A stretch of DNA of 64,000 nt, from NCBI RefSeq assembly GCF_022846655.1, contig NZ_AP025667.1, positions 595,001-659,000 of the forward strand, written 5' to 3'. Made by a program: the position numbers and the translations under genes. Position 1 is the first letter of the stretch; each line of letters starts with the position of its first letter. The DNA is from Streptomyces seoulensis. GTDB taxonomy: Bacteria > Actinomycetota > Actinomycetes > Streptomycetales > Streptomycetaceae. Shown here piece after piece: positions 43,452 to 52,004 of this stretch. Under the pieces are notes generated by a model. That model was not told the DNA's origin. It saw only the letters and a program-made list of their open reading frames with translations, and did not search any database.

Positions 43452-44432
43452 TCACTGCTCGTCGAAGAGGCTCGTCACCGAGCCGTCCTCGAACACCTCA
43501 CGCACCGCGCTGGCGATCGTCCCGGCGATCGACAGCACCTTGATCTTGTCCAGGTCCGCCGCCAGCTCACCCGGCGTCGGCAGCGTGTCGGTGAACACGA
43601 ACTCGCTCACGCGCGAGTTCTTCAGCCGGTCCGCCGCCGGACCCGACAGCACACCGTGCGTCGCCGTCACGATGACGTCCTCGGCACCGTGCGCGAACAG
43701 CGCGTCGGCGGCGGCGCAGATCGTGCCACCGGTGTCGATCATGTCGTCGACCAGCACGCAGATGCGGCCCTCGACATCACCGACGACCTCGTGGACCGTC
43801 ACCTGGTTCGCGACGTCCTTGTCCCGGCGCTTGTGCACGATCGCCAGCGGCGCACCGAGGCGGTCGCACCAGCGGTCGGCCACGCGCACCCGGCCCGCGT
43901 CCGGGGAGACCACGGTCAGCTTGTCCCGGTCCACCTTCGCGCCCACGTAGTCCGCCAGCAGCGGCAGCGCGAACAGGTGGTCCACCGGGCCGTCGAAGAA
44001 GCCCTGGATCTGGTCCGTGTGCAGATCCACGGTCAGGATGCGGTCCGCACCGGCGGTCTTCATCAGGTCCGCGATCAGGCGCGCGGAGATCGGCTCACGG
44101 CCACGGTGCTTCTTGTCCTGACGGGCGTACCCGTAGAACGGCACGATCACCGTGATCGAGCGCGCCGACGCCCGCTTGAGCGCGTCGATCATGATCAACT
44201 GCTCCATGATCCACTTGTTGATCGGCGCCGTGTGGCTCTGGATCAGGAAACAGTCCGCGCCGCGCGCCGACTCCTGGTAACGCACATAGATCTCGCCATT
44301 GGCGAAGTCGAAGGCCTTCGTCGGGACGACCCCGACACCCAGCTTGTGGGCGACCTCCTCGGCAAGCTCGGGGTGGGCGCGGCCGGAGAAGAACATCATC
44401 TTCTTCTCGCCGGTCGTCTTGATCCCGGTCAC
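43452..44432 (-). CDS. prs: Ribose-phosphate pyrophosphokinase
   Basis: Makes PRPP from ribose-5-phosphate and ATP for nucleotide, His and Trp synthesis. 326 aa. Signature motifs: FANGEIYVRYQESARG, the catalytic flexible loop YGYARQDKKHRGREPI, TVDLHTDQIQGFF and the PRPP-binding CVLVDDMIDTGGT. GTG start. It lies about 150 bases downstream of glmU on the same strand; both use nucleotide-sugar and nucleotide precursors and are commonly neighbours. Confidence 0.97.
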   Translation of the reverse strand: MTGIKTTGEKKMMFFSGRAHPELAEEVAHKLGVGVVPTKAFDFANGEIYVRYQESARGADCFLIQSHTAPINKWIMEQLIMIDALKRASARSITVIVPFYGYARQDKKHRGREPISARLIADLMKTAGADRILTVDLHTDQIQGFFDGPVDHLFALPLLADYVGAKVDRDKLTVVSPDAGRVRVADRWCDRLGAPLAIVHKRRDKDVANQVTVHEVVGDVEGRICVLVDDMIDTGGTICAAADALFAHGAEDVIVTATHGVLSGPAADRLKNSRVSEFVFTDTLPTPGELAADLDKIKVLSIAGTIASAVREVFEDGSVTSLFDEQ

Positions 44433-44581
44433 AGCACTGTCTCCTCAGAGGTTCTCAGCCAGCCATCAGCCAGGCGACCTCTCGACGGGGCATGAGAGGG
44501 CCGAATCGGCTGGTAGGGGTGCGGTTGTGCACTTATCACGGTACGCCGTGTTTGACGCACCCGTGTCCGACGAGCCTTCGC

Positions 44582-46030
44582 TCAGCCCTTGTCCACGCCC
44601 GGCCGGGACGCCGCCTCGGCCGCCTTCGCGGCCGCGCTCCCGGGACGCTTACGAGCCACCCAGCCCTCGATATTCCGCTGCTGGCCACGGGCCACGGCCA
44701 GCGAACCGGGCGGTACATCCTTCGTGATCACGGACCCGGCACCCGTGTACGCGCCGTCCCCGACCGTGACGGGAGCCACAAACATGTTGTCCGAACCGGT
44801 CTTGCAATGCGACCCCACCGTCGTGTGGTGCTTGCTCTCACCGTCATAGTTCACGAACACGCTCGCCGCGCCGATGTTCGTGAAGTCACCGATCGTCGCG
44901 TCCCCCACGTACGACAGATGCGGAACCTTCGTCCCCTCACCGATCGACGCGTTCTTCGTCTCGACGTACGTACCGATCTTCGCCTTCACGCCCAGCCGCG
45001 TACCCGGCCGCAGGTACGCGTACGGACCCACCGTCGCACCCTCGCCGACCGTCGCGCCGTCCGCCACCGTGTTGTCCACCCGCGCGCCCGCGCCCACGGT
45101 CGTGTCGTTCAGGCGGCTGTTCGGGCCGACCTCCGCGCCCTCCGCGATCCGCGTCGCACCGGTGAGCTGCGTCCCCGGGTGCACCACCACGTCACGCTCG
45201 AAGCCGACCGTCACGTCCACCCACGTCGTCGCCGGGTCCATCACGGTCACGCCGTCCAGCATCGCGGCCGTCAGCAGACGGTCGTTCAGCGTCCGGCGGG
45301 CCTCCGCCAACTGCACCCGGTTGTTGATCCCGGCGATCTCCCGGTGGTCGCCGGCCACCGACGCGCCGACCCGGTGCCCGGCCGCCCGCAGGATGCCCAG
45401 CACGTCGGTCAGGTACTCCTCGCCCTGACTGTTGTCCGTACGCACCTGCTTCAGCGCCTGGGCCAGCAGCGCGCCGTCGAACGCGAACACACCGCTGTTG
45501 ATCTCACGGATCGCCCGCTGGGAGTCGGTCGCGTCCTTGTGCTCGACGATCGCGGTCACCGCGCCGCTGGCGGCGTCCCGCACGATCCGGCCGTAACCGG
45601 TCGCGTCCGGGACCTCGGCGGTCAGCACGGTCACCGCGTTGCCGTCCGACTGGTGGGTGCCGGTGAGACGGGCCAGGGTGTCCGCGGTCAGCAGGGGGGT
45701 GTCACCGCAGACCACCACGACCGTGCCGTCCACGGTGCCGCCCAGCTCCTCCAGCGCCATCCGCACCGCGTGCCCGGTGCCGTTCTGCCGCTCCTGCACG
45801 GCCGTGCGGACCTGGGGGTCGATCTCGGCGAGGTGCGCGGCGACCTGCTCGCGGGCGTGGCCGACGACGACCACCAGCTCGGCGGGGTCCAGCTCACGGG
45901 AGGCGGCCAGCACGTGACCGACCAGGGAGCGGCCGCAGATCCGGTGCAGGACCTTCGGTGTGGCCGACTTCATACGGGTGCCCTCACCCGCTGCGAGAAC
46001 GACGACGGCTGCCGGGCGAATGGCGCTCAC
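44582..46030 (-). CDS. glmU: Bifunctional N-acetylglucosamine-1-phosphate uridyltransferase / glucosamine-1-phosphate acetyltransferase
   Basis: Makes UDP-GlcNAc for cell-wall synthesis. 482 aa. The N-terminal uridyltransferase has [11 protein letters not shown] near residues 12-22, QNGTGHAV and CGDTPLL. The C-terminal left-handed beta-helix has hexapeptide repeats ([44 protein letters not shown]) and the acetyl-CoA site. GTG 46030 is used with AAAGG upstream; the frame is open to 46195, but that stretch crosses the tRNA 3' end. The tRNA-Gln gene lies about 130 bases upstream. Confidence 0.96.
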   Translation of the reverse strand: MSAIRPAAVVVLAAGEGTRMKSATPKVLHRICGRSLVGHVLAASRELDPAELVVVVGHAREQVAAHLAEIDPQVRTAVQERQNGTGHAVRMALEELGGTVDGTVVVVCGDTPLLTADTLARLTGTHQSDGNAVTVLTAEVPDATGYGRIVRDAASGAVTAIVEHKDATDSQRAIREINSGVFAFDGALLAQALKQVRTDNSQGEEYLTDVLGILRAAGHRVGASVAGDHREIAGINNRVQLAEARRTLNDRLLTAAMLDGVTVMDPATTWVDVTVGFERDVVVHPGTQLTGATRIAEGAEVGPNSRLNDTTVGAGARVDNTVADGATVGEGATVGPYAYLRPGTRLGVKAKIGTYVETKNASIGEGTKVPHLSYVGDATIGDFTNIGAASVFVNYDGESKHHTTVGSHCKTGSDNMFVAPVTVGDGAYTGAGSVITKDVPPGSLAVARGQQRNIEGWVARKRPGSAAAKAAEAASRPGVDKG

Positions 46031-46161
46031 GGGGTTGCCTTTCGGCTCTGGGAAGAGGTGGTGACTGGCGGCAGAATACCGGGGGGATTTTCGGCGGACA
46101 TGAGAGCGGGTCCCGCCGGGGCTTGTGCCGGTCAGGACCCGAACCTGGTGTGTGGTTGTCG

Positions 46162-46235
46162 TGGCTCCCGGAGAAGGATTCGAACCCTCATTCAACGGAC
46201 CAAAACCGTTTGTCCTGCCCTTAGACGATCCGGGA
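46162..46235 (-). tRNA. tRNA-Gln (anticodon TTG)
   Basis: Read on the minus strand the cloverleaf is complete: acceptor TCCCGGA pairs with TCCGGGA, D-arm with GGGCAGG, anticodon stem AACGG/CCGTT around loop TTTTGGT (anticodon TTG), T-arm GAGGG/CCTTC around TTCGAAT, discriminator G, and CCA is encoded. TTG reads the Gln codon CAA, rare in such GC-rich genes, and CAG by wobble. It starts 12 bases after the stop of the HTH/endonuclease-like gene on the same strand. Confidence 0.95.
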
Positions 46236-46246
46236 TGGTTCGCGCT

Positions 46247-47128
46247 CTATGTCCGATTCGATTGATCGGCTTCGCGCGTGGCCTCCACTATGCCGTACCA
46301 GGCGCCCTCGATGCGACGGTACAAGTCTGCGCTTTTCAGGACTTTGATCACGAGGCAACCCCGGTAGGCGTCGCCCGTGTTCCGCCGGACGGTCTTCGGG
46401 TTGTGCCTCTTGAGGGACGTCTTGTTGAAGGCGGAGGGGCCTGCGTCGACCACCTCGGACCAGAACCGCTCGGCGCCCGGCACGTCCGCGCTCTCGTGGA
46501 TCATGACCGTGAAACGCAGTCGCCCGCGCTCCACCCCCAGTAGATCGAGCCAGGCCAGGAAGGTCGTGATCATGCCGGGGTCGCTGTTGACGAACGTGAC
46601 GTTCTCCCGGCGGTCGTACGGCTTGTCCTTGGCGCCCTCGGCCCAGTAGAGCCCGACGCCGACGAGGAAGAGTTCGCGCTCCGACAGGGGGCCGACCGTG
46701 CGCCTTGCCTCGTCCTTGGTCCGCCGCCGCTCCTCGTCGCGGATGCGCAGCTTCTCCTCCCATCCCTTCCTGGCGATGGCCGCCGCTTCCCCCGGCGTCC
46801 GCTTCCGTTCGGGCTTCGGCAGGTCCCGTACCCACAGCGACACCGAGCTGCGCGAGCAGCCCAGGGTCGCCTCGATCTGGTCGTAGGTGTGGCCCTGGCG
46901 GCGGAGTTCTCTGGCCTGTTCGCGGAGGTCGTCCTTGGCGTTCGGGCGTTTTGTCCATTCCGGGGCCGGTTCGCCGCGGACGAGGCGGTTGAGGAGGTCG
47001 TTGTTGTAGACCTTCAGGTGGTTCCTGATCTGGCGCAGGCTCAGGCCCTGACGGCGGAGCGCGATGGCCTGTTCGCGCAAGTGCTCGAAGTTCGCGTACT
47101 TACCGGTTTTGCCCGCTGAATGTGCCAT
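46247..47128 (-). CDS. HTH protein with homing-endonuclease-like C-terminal domain
   Basis: A 293-aa basic protein. The N-terminal half has two similar helix-turn-helix units: LREQAIALRRQGLSLRQIRN and LREQARELRRQGHTYDQIEA followed by CSRSSVSLWVRDLP, a duplication of a resolvase/Hin-type HTH. The C-terminal half (about 150-285) begins ELFLVGVGLYWAEGAKD and continues VTFVNSDPGMITTFLAWLDL, which resembles single-motif LAGLIDADG-type endonuclease folds (the acidic residue in YWAEG would be catalytic). It could be a DNA-binding regulator or a free-standing homing nuclease. It lies directly upstream of tRNA-Gln on the same strand with a 12-base gap. Codon use is slightly less GC-extreme than in its neighbours. 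Confidence 0.72.
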   Translation of the reverse strand: MAHSAGKTGKYANFEHLREQAIALRRQGLSLRQIRNHLKVYNNDLLNRLVRGEPAPEWTKRPNAKDDLREQARELRRQGHTYDQIEATLGCSRSSVSLWVRDLPKPERKRTPGEAAAIARKGWEEKLRIRDEERRRTKDEARRTVGPLSERELFLVGVGLYWAEGAKDKPYDRRENVTFVNSDPGMITTFLAWLDLLGVERGRLRFTVMIHESADVPGAERFWSEVVDAGPSAFNKTSLKRHNPKTVRRNTGDAYRGCLVIKVLKSADLYRRIEGAWYGIVEATREADQSNRT

Positions 47129-47281
47129 TTGAATATCGTCCGGGCGGAATGTGGGCTTCCGGAGGATGGGTCGTGGAGTTTATTAGTTCGAGTGACTCGC
47201 CGGGTTTCGGGAGCGTTCGGGTGAGGACCGTGGTCCGGACGGGTAGGCGAAAGTCACCGGAAAAGCCGCCCTGGCCGCCCG

Positions 47282-47287
47282 TAGGCT
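47282..47287 (+). promoter_or_regulatory. -10 element of the sensor kinase gene
   Basis: TAGGCT ends 7 bases before the ATG; GGAGGG directly adjoins the ATG at a spacing too short for a good ribosome site, so leaderless translation is likely. Confidence 0.4.
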
Positions 47288-47294
47288 GGAGGGC

Positions 47295-48608
47295 ATGACC
47301 ACGACGGGGGAAGACCACACCAGGGCGCCGACCGGCCCGTGGTGGTGGGAGAGACGGCGCGGTGCGGTGCTGGACGGCGGCCTCGCGCTGGTGTCCGCGG
47401 TGGAGTGCGGCGCGGAGGGTGTCCCGTTCGCGCGGGACGCGGGCGTGCCGCTGTGGCTGGGCATCGTGTTCGGTGCGCTCGCGGGCTCGGTCCTGCTGGT
47501 GCGCCGGAAGTGGCCGGTCGCGGTGGTCCTGGTGGCGATCGCGGTGACGCCCGCCCAGATGGGCTTCCTGATGGGCATCGTCGGCCTGTACACGCTGGCG
47601 GCGTGCGAGCTGCCGCGCCGGGTGATCGTGGCGCTGGCGGGCATGTCGCTGGTGGGCACGATGATCGTGACGTTCGTCCGGGTGCGCCAGGACATGGCAC
47701 GCGGTGACCTGACCCTGGGCGACTGGTTCGTGCCGTTCGCCGCGGTGACCACCTCGCTGGGCCTGACGGCGCCTCCGTTGCTGCTGGGGCTGTACGTGGG
47801 TGCCCGGCGCCGGCTGATGGAGAGCCTGCGGGAGCGGGCGGACAGTCTGGAGCGGGAGCTCCAGTTGCTCGCGGAGCGGGCGGAGGAGCGCGCGGAGTGG
47901 GCGCGCAACGAGGAGCGCACGCGGATCGCGCGGGAGATGCACGACGTGGTGGCGCACCGGGTGAGTCTGATGGTGGTGCACGCGGCGGCGTTGCAGGCGG
48001 TGGCCCGTAAGGACCCGGAGAAGGCGGTGCGGAACGCGGCGCTGGTGGGGGACATGGGCCGGCAGGCGTTGACGGAGCTGCGGGAGATGCTCGGGGTGCT
48101 GCGGTCGGGCGACGACGGGGTGCGGCGCCGGGTGGAGCCGGTGCCGTTGGCCGCTGTGGGGGCCGCGGCGGCGGAGGCGGCGTCGAAGGCTGCGGCCGAG
48201 GTGGTGCTGGTGGACGGGCCGTGGCTGTCGGAGCTGGAGGAGCTGATCGGGCAGTCGGCGGAGGCCGGGATGGTGGTGGCGCTGTCGGTGGAGGGTGAGC
48301 TGCGGCCGTATCCGGCGGAGGTCGAGCAGACGGCGTACCGGGTGGTGCAGGAGGCGTTGACCAACGTCCACAAGCACGCGGCGGGTGCGAAGACGTATGT
48401 GCGGCTGGCGCATCGGCGGGCGGAGATCGCGATGCAGGTGGAGAACGACTCGCCGCCGGAGCCGGGGTCGGCGTCGGCGGGGCTGCCGTCGGGTGGCAAT
48501 GGTCTGGTGGGGATGCGGGAGCGGGTCGTGGCGCTGGGGGGCGTGTTCGTGTCGGGTCCGACAGACGCCGGGGGTTTCCGGGTGTCGGCGGTGATCCCGG
48601 CGGCCTAG
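47295..48608 (+). CDS. NarL-type sensor histidine kinase (orphan)
   Basis: A 437-aa membrane kinase. The N-terminal region has about five hydrophobic segments (about 30-165; e.g. LGIVFGALAGSVLLVRRKWPVAVV and LMGIVGLYTLAACELP in part), then a coiled coil (RERADSLERELQLLAERAEERA), the HisKA_3 dimerisation helix REMHDVVAHRVSLMVVHAA with phospho-accepting His216, and an HATPase domain (QEALTNVHKHA, then GNGLVGMRERV). No response regulator gene adjoins; two LuxR-type regulators without kinases occur at about 21.3 and 28.2 kb. Signal unknown. Confidence 0.9.
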   Translation: MTTTGEDHTRAPTGPWWWERRRGAVLDGGLALVSAVECGAEGVPFARDAGVPLWLGIVFGALAGSVLLVRRKWPVAVVLVAIAVTPAQMGFLMGIVGLYTLAACELPRRVIVALAGMSLVGTMIVTFVRVRQDMARGDLTLGDWFVPFAAVTTSLGLTAPPLLLGLYVGARRRLMESLRERADSLERELQLLAERAEERAEWARNEERTRIAREMHDVVAHRVSLMVVHAAALQAVARKDPEKAVRNAALVGDMGRQALTELREMLGVLRSGDDGVRRRVEPVPLAAVGAAAAEAASKAAAEVVLVDGPWLSELEELIGQSAEAGMVVALSVEGELRPYPAEVEQTAYRVVQEALTNVHKHAAGAKTYVRLAHRRAEIAMQVENDSPPEPGSASAGLPSGGNGLVGMRERVVALGGVFVSGPTDAGGFRVSAVIPAA

Positions 48609-48829
48609 CGGCGGTGATCCCCGCGGCCCAGGGGCCGTGTTTCCGGTCGCCCGGGGTCGTGATCCCGGTGGCCGCTTCTGTCGGCTTCGGCGCGCAATCC
48701 TCGGCGGGTGCTGAATCCACCCATCGGATGAACGTGCCTGTCCGGCGGCATGCGCGAGGCTTCCGGGACGCAGTGTGTCGGTGCGTCCCGAGGGGATCGG
48801 GCGAGTCGACGGAAAGGGGCCAGGGAGTC

Positions 48830-49360
48830 ATGCGTACTGAGGCCATCGACCGGGTCACGCTGGTGTTCTCGCTGTTCGACGCGAACGGCAACGGTCATCT
48901 GGACCCGGAGGACTTCGAGCTGATGGCGTCCCGGGTGACGGCGGCGGCCGTGGGGTCGGACGAGGCGGCGCGGTCGCGGATGGGGGCGGCGTTCCAGCGG
49001 TACTGGGAGACGCTGGAGGGCGAGCTGGACGCGGACGGGGACGGGCGGGTCACGCTGGAGGAGTACCGGGCGTGTGTGCTGGCGCCGGAGCGGTTCGCGG
49101 GGACGGTGCGGGAGTTCGCGGAGTCCCTGGCGGCGCTGGGTGATCCGGACGGGGACGGGGCGATCGAGCGTCCTCTGTTCACGGCGCTGATGCTGGCGAT
49201 CGGTTTCGCGGGCCCGAACATCGATGCCCTGTTCGACGCGTTCGGTCCGGACGAGGGGGACCGGATCACGGTGGCGACGTGGGTCGGGGGGATCGAGGAC
49301 TTCTACGCGCCGGACAAGGCGGGGATTCCGGGGGACCGGTTGGTGGACGCGGTGGGCTGA
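48830..49360 (+). CDS. EF-hand calcium-binding protein
   Basis: A 176-aa soluble protein of the calerythrin/calsymin type. Canonical EF loops: DANGNGHLDPED at 17-28 and DADGDGRVTLEE at 67-78, both with Asp/Asn at positions 1, 3, 5 and a terminal acidic residue. A third loop DPDGDGAIERPL at 105-116 lacks the usual final Glu. A fourth, near 133-145 (FGPDEGDRITVATW), is degenerate. It would buffer or sense Ca2+ in the cytoplasm, which in Streptomyces affects aerial growth. ATG is preceded by AGGGAG at short spacing and AAAGGGG further up. Confidence 0.9.
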   Translation: MRTEAIDRVTLVFSLFDANGNGHLDPEDFELMASRVTAAAVGSDEAARSRMGAAFQRYWETLEGELDADGDGRVTLEEYRACVLAPERFAGTVREFAESLAALGDPDGDGAIERPLFTALMLAIGFAGPNIDALFDAFGPDEGDRITVATWVGGIEDFYAPDKAGIPGDRLVDAVG

Positions 49361-49610
49361 GCCGGGGGCGGGCCGGTTCGGGGAGAGGGGCGGCCGGGGG
49401 GTCGGTCGCCGGGCTCCCGGTGGGGCGGGGTGCGGGCGCGGGGGAGGCCGGGTGCCGGTGCGGGGGACGTACGGCCGCTGTGGGTGGGGCGGCGGCGACC
49501 GGTGAGGCGGGGGCCGGGGGCTGGAGGGGCTGGGAGGCGGGCAGGGGGCCCGTCCGACGATGAGGGCGGAACCCGAAGGGCTGCGCGGGGTGTCCGGGTG
49601 TCCACGACCG
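49361..49610 (+). other. G-rich non-coding stretch upstream of the methyltransferase
   Basis: About 250 bases without a credible gene. The plus strand has many runs of 3-6 G separated by 1-6 bases (for example around 49363-49420 and 49502-49550), a strong G/C skew and clear quadruplex potential. No terminator hairpin was identified. Confidence 0.6.
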
Positions 49611-49623
49611 AGGAGGAATCATC
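49611..49623 (+). promoter_or_regulatory. Perfect Shine-Dalgarno followed by ATC
   Basis: AGGAGG at 49611-49616 lies 4 bases before ATC at 49621, which is in frame with the methyltransferase and followed by 16 coding-like codons before the GTG at 49669. It either marks a rare ATC start or a lost ATG. Confidence 0.4.
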
Positions 49624-49668
49624 GCGACCGTCGGTGCGGCGGACCGGCCCGGTGCCGGTGACTTCGGA

Positions 49669-50550
49669 GTGGACGCGGGGGTCGGGGTGACCGCGCTGCT
49701 GGTCGCGGCGGCGCGGGCGATCGAGGCGCGGCGGCCGGACGCGCTGGCCCGTGATCCGTACGCGGAGTGTTTCGTGCGCGCGGCGCCGGTGTCGGCCGGG
49801 TGGCCGGTGTGTCCGGAGCAGGTGCCGCGTGGGGAGGCCGATCCGGTGTGGGGGCGGCTGGGCCGGTACTTCGGTCTGCGGACGAGGGTGCTGGACGATG
49901 CGCTGCGGTCGGCGGCGCGGGCGGGGACGCGGCAGTTCGTGCTGCTGGGGGCGGGGCTGGACACGCGGGCGTTCCGTCTGGACTGGCCGTCGGGCAGCAC
50001 GGTGTGGGAGGTGGACCGGCCCGGTGTGCTCGGCTTCAAGGAGCGGGTGCTGGCGGGGGCGGGGGCGGTTCCGTCGTGCGGGCGGGTGCCGGTGCCGGTG
50101 GATCTGCGGGGGGACTGGGCGGCGGCGCTGCTCGGTGCCGGGCTGGAGCCGGGGCTGCCGACGGCGTGGCTGGCGGAGGGGCTGCTGCTGTATCTGCCGG
50201 CGGAGGCCGAGCGCCGTCTCGTCGCCGTGATCGACGGGTTGAGCCCGGCCGGCAGCATGCTCGGGTACGAGGTGAAGCTTCTGCCGGAGGCGGACGCGGT
50301 GCGGAACAGTCCGGTGTACGTCGAGACGCGGGAGCGGCTGGGGGTGGATCTGCCGGCCTTGTTCGACGGCGATCCACGTCCGGATTCCGCGGCCGATCTG
50401 GCGGCGCGGGGCTGGCGGACCCAGGTGGGTACGCCGTTCGACCATGCCCGCAGGTACGGGCGGGGGCCGCGGCCGGAGCCGGACGACGCGCTGGCCGCCA
50501 ACCGCTGGGTGTTCGCGGTGAAGGAGGCGGGCGGGGTCAGCCGGTGCTGA
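49669..50550 (+). CDS. SAM-dependent methyltransferase of the LCMT/TIGR00027 type
   Basis: A 293-aa class I methyltransferase. The family signature QFVLLGAGLDTRAFRLDW (SAM motif I) is followed by VWEVDRPGVLGFKERVL and the ELL-type WLAEGLLLYLPAEAERRL segment, all typical of the leucine-carboxyl-methyltransferase-like family that is abundant in actinomycetes and is often involved in small-molecule O-methylation. Target unknown. GTG 49669 is the first conventional start, but its ribosome site is poor, while a perfect AGGAGG with an in-frame ATC lies 48 bases upstream, so the real N-terminus may be 16 residues longer. The stop overlaps the convergent SUKH-3 gene by 14 bases. Confidence 0.88.
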   Translation: MDAGVGVTALLVAAARAIEARRPDALARDPYAECFVRAAPVSAGWPVCPEQVPRGEADPVWGRLGRYFGLRTRVLDDALRSAARAGTRQFVLLGAGLDTRAFRLDWPSGSTVWEVDRPGVLGFKERVLAGAGAVPSCGRVPVPVDLRGDWAAALLGAGLEPGLPTAWLAEGLLLYLPAEAERRLVAVIDGLSPAGSMLGYEVKLLPEADAVRNSPVYVETRERLGVDLPALFDGDPRPDSAADLAARGWRTQVGTPFDHARRYGRGPRPEPDDALAANRWVFAVKEAGGVSRC

Positions 50551-51070
50551 GGCGGACCGGCTGGGTTCCGGCGATGAGCGCGGTGAGCGCGAGGTCGATG
50601 CCGGGGCCGAGGTACCAGTCGCCGGTGTGGTCGAGGGTGTAGACGCGGCCCTGGGTGTCGATGGCGAGGAGGGCGGCGGTGTCGGTCTCCTCGCCCAGCG
50701 GGCTGAGTTCAGTGCCCAGCGCGCGGCCGAGGTCGCCGAGGGTGCGGGCCAGGTGCAGGCCCTGCAGGGGGTCGAGGTGGAGGGCCGCCGGGGCGATCTG
50801 GCGGCCGGTGCCGGTGGGGGTGACGCGCAGTCCGCCGAACTCGGCCCAGGCTTCGACGGCGGCGGGGAAGACGGCGTGCCGGTGTCCGGCGGGGGAGAGG
50901 TGTTCGCGCAGGGTGTCGGCCCAGACCTCCGCCTGCTTTATGTCCCAGCGGCCGGGGTGCCAGCCCGCGGTGCGCAGCGCGTTGTCGACCGCGCCGGGGA
51001 ACCGGGGTGCGGTGCCGCCCGGCCCGTGAGGTGCGGCGAGCCTGGGGGATGAGGTGCGGTCGGGGTGCAT
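50537..51070 (-). CDS. SUKH-3 family immunity-type protein
   Basis: A 177-aa cytoplasmic protein matching the SUKH-3 pattern: DNALRTAGWHPGRWD, AFPAAVEAWAEFGGLRVTPTG (here in part), a central LGEETDTAALLAIDTQGRVY strand pair and a C-terminal LALTALIAGTQPVRL. SUKH-superfamily proteins neutralise toxins of polymorphic-toxin systems; SUKH-3 genes of streptomycetes usually follow a YwqJ-type deaminase gene, as here (56-base gap, same strand). The start is ATG 51070; its ribosome site is weak, suggesting coupling to the upstream gene. It overlaps the convergent methyltransferase by 14 bases. Confidence 0.82.
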   Translation of the reverse strand: MHPDRTSSPRLAAPHGPGGTAPRFPGAVDNALRTAGWHPGRWDIKQAEVWADTLREHLSPAGHRHAVFPAAVEAWAEFGGLRVTPTGTGRQIAPAALHLDPLQGLHLARTLGDLGRALGTELSPLGEETDTAALLAIDTQGRVYTLDHTGDWYLGPGIDLALTALIAGTQPVRLSTG

Positions 51071-51126
51071 CTGCCCAATCGATCGTCGTGCTGGTGAGCT
51101 GGTACGGGGGCCCGGCGGGGCGGGGA

Positions 51127-51642
51127 TCAGTCGCCGGTGGTGGCCGGGTCGACGACGCGGACGCCGAAGTGGGCGCTGAGGGCGGCGCAGGCGCGGCAGG
51201 GGGTGGCGAAGCTGCCGTGCAGCGGGTCGCCGTCCTCGCGTATGCGGCGGGCGGTGAGCTTGGCGTGCTTGAGGGCCTTGCGGGCCTCGCCGTTGGTCAT
51301 GGGGCGGCGGGCGGAGCGCCTGCTGCGGGTGGCGTCGGCGGCGGTGAGGTGCCGGGAGATGAGGATCGTTTCGGCACACCGTCCGGTGAAGCGGTCGCGC
51401 TGGCCGCTGGTGAGGGTGTCGAGGAAGTCCTGCACGAGGTGGTGCAGGGGGGCGGGCTGGTCGCCGCGGGCGGCGGTGCCGGTGAGGGTGGCGCCGCGTA
51501 CGGAGAGGGCGGCGGCGACGGCGGGCAGGATGCCGTCGCGGCGCTGCAGCAGGGCAGGTGCCGGGGGCTCGTTGGTGTCGCTCCAGCCGATACGGGGATC
51601 CCCGGCCCGCACGTCGGTACCTCCGGTCGGCATGGTGTTCAT
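51127..51642 (-). CDS. YwqJ-like putative nucleic-acid deaminase
   Basis: A 171-aa zinc-dependent deaminase of the YwqJ type. The catalytic motifs are complete: C89-A-E91 in GRCAETILISRHL (zinc Cys and proton-shuttling Glu) and P148-C149-RA-C152 in TPCRACAALSAHFGV (two zinc Cys). YwqJ-type domains are toxin tips of polymorphic toxins predicted to deaminate bases in nucleic acids. Here the domain stands almost alone with a 35-residue disordered N-terminus and no secretion signal. ATG 51642 has GGAGGG about 8 bases upstream. It precedes the SUKH-3 gene in the order toxin then immunity. Confidence 0.83.
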   Translation of the reverse strand: MNTMPTGGTDVRAGDPRIGWSDTNEPPAPALLQRRDGILPAVAAALSVRGATLTGTAARGDQPAPLHHLVQDFLDTLTSGQRDRFTGRCAETILISRHLTAADATRSRRSARRPMTNGEARKALKHAKLTARRIREDGDPLHGSFATPCRACAALSAHFGVRVVDPATTGD

Positions 51643-52004
51643 GGTCGTCTTCCCTCCCCTGGGCCCGCGCCCGAGGGACACAGAGTGCCAAATGCCGTGG
51701 CGGCTGCGGAAGCTGGGGCGGTGCGACACGCCAGGGCGGGGCTTGCTCGTCACGTGTGGTGACGGATGGTCACACAAACAGCGGACTTTCGGCGGGGTGT
51801 TCGAGTGGGATCGGGTGTGGCGGGACGGAGGGCCGGGGTCCGGTGGGCCGGTGACCGGTGTACGCGTACCGCATAGGCTGTCGGCACCGCGCCGGGGCGC
51901 GGGCTCAAGGCGTCGGTGACGTTGAAGACAGTCGGATACGGGTCGGGGCGTACCGGAGAGGGTGCGGTGCCGGCTCGTACAGAGTGCCGCAGGGGGCAAC
52001 CGCC
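51643..52004. other. Divergent intergenic region between the deaminase and WHH-SUKH genes
   Basis: 362 bases without a gene. It contains the inverted repeat TGTGGTGAC-N5-GTCACACA near 51753-51774, the palindrome GTACGCGTAC near 51860-51869, and the promoter-like GTGACC-N17-TAGGCT at 51851-51879. No other feature seen. Confidence 0.55.
51851..51879 (+). promoter_or_regulatory. Candidate promoter of the WHH-SUKH gene
   Basis: GTGACC, 17-base spacer, TAGGCT; the start would fall about 120 bases upstream of the ATG. The spacer contains the GTACGCGTAC palindrome, a possible operator. Confidence 0.4.

Noticed and set aside
44582..46195. Longer GlmU starting before 46030
   Set aside because: The extension would enter the tRNA-Gln gene; GTG 46030 starts directly before the conserved N-terminus.
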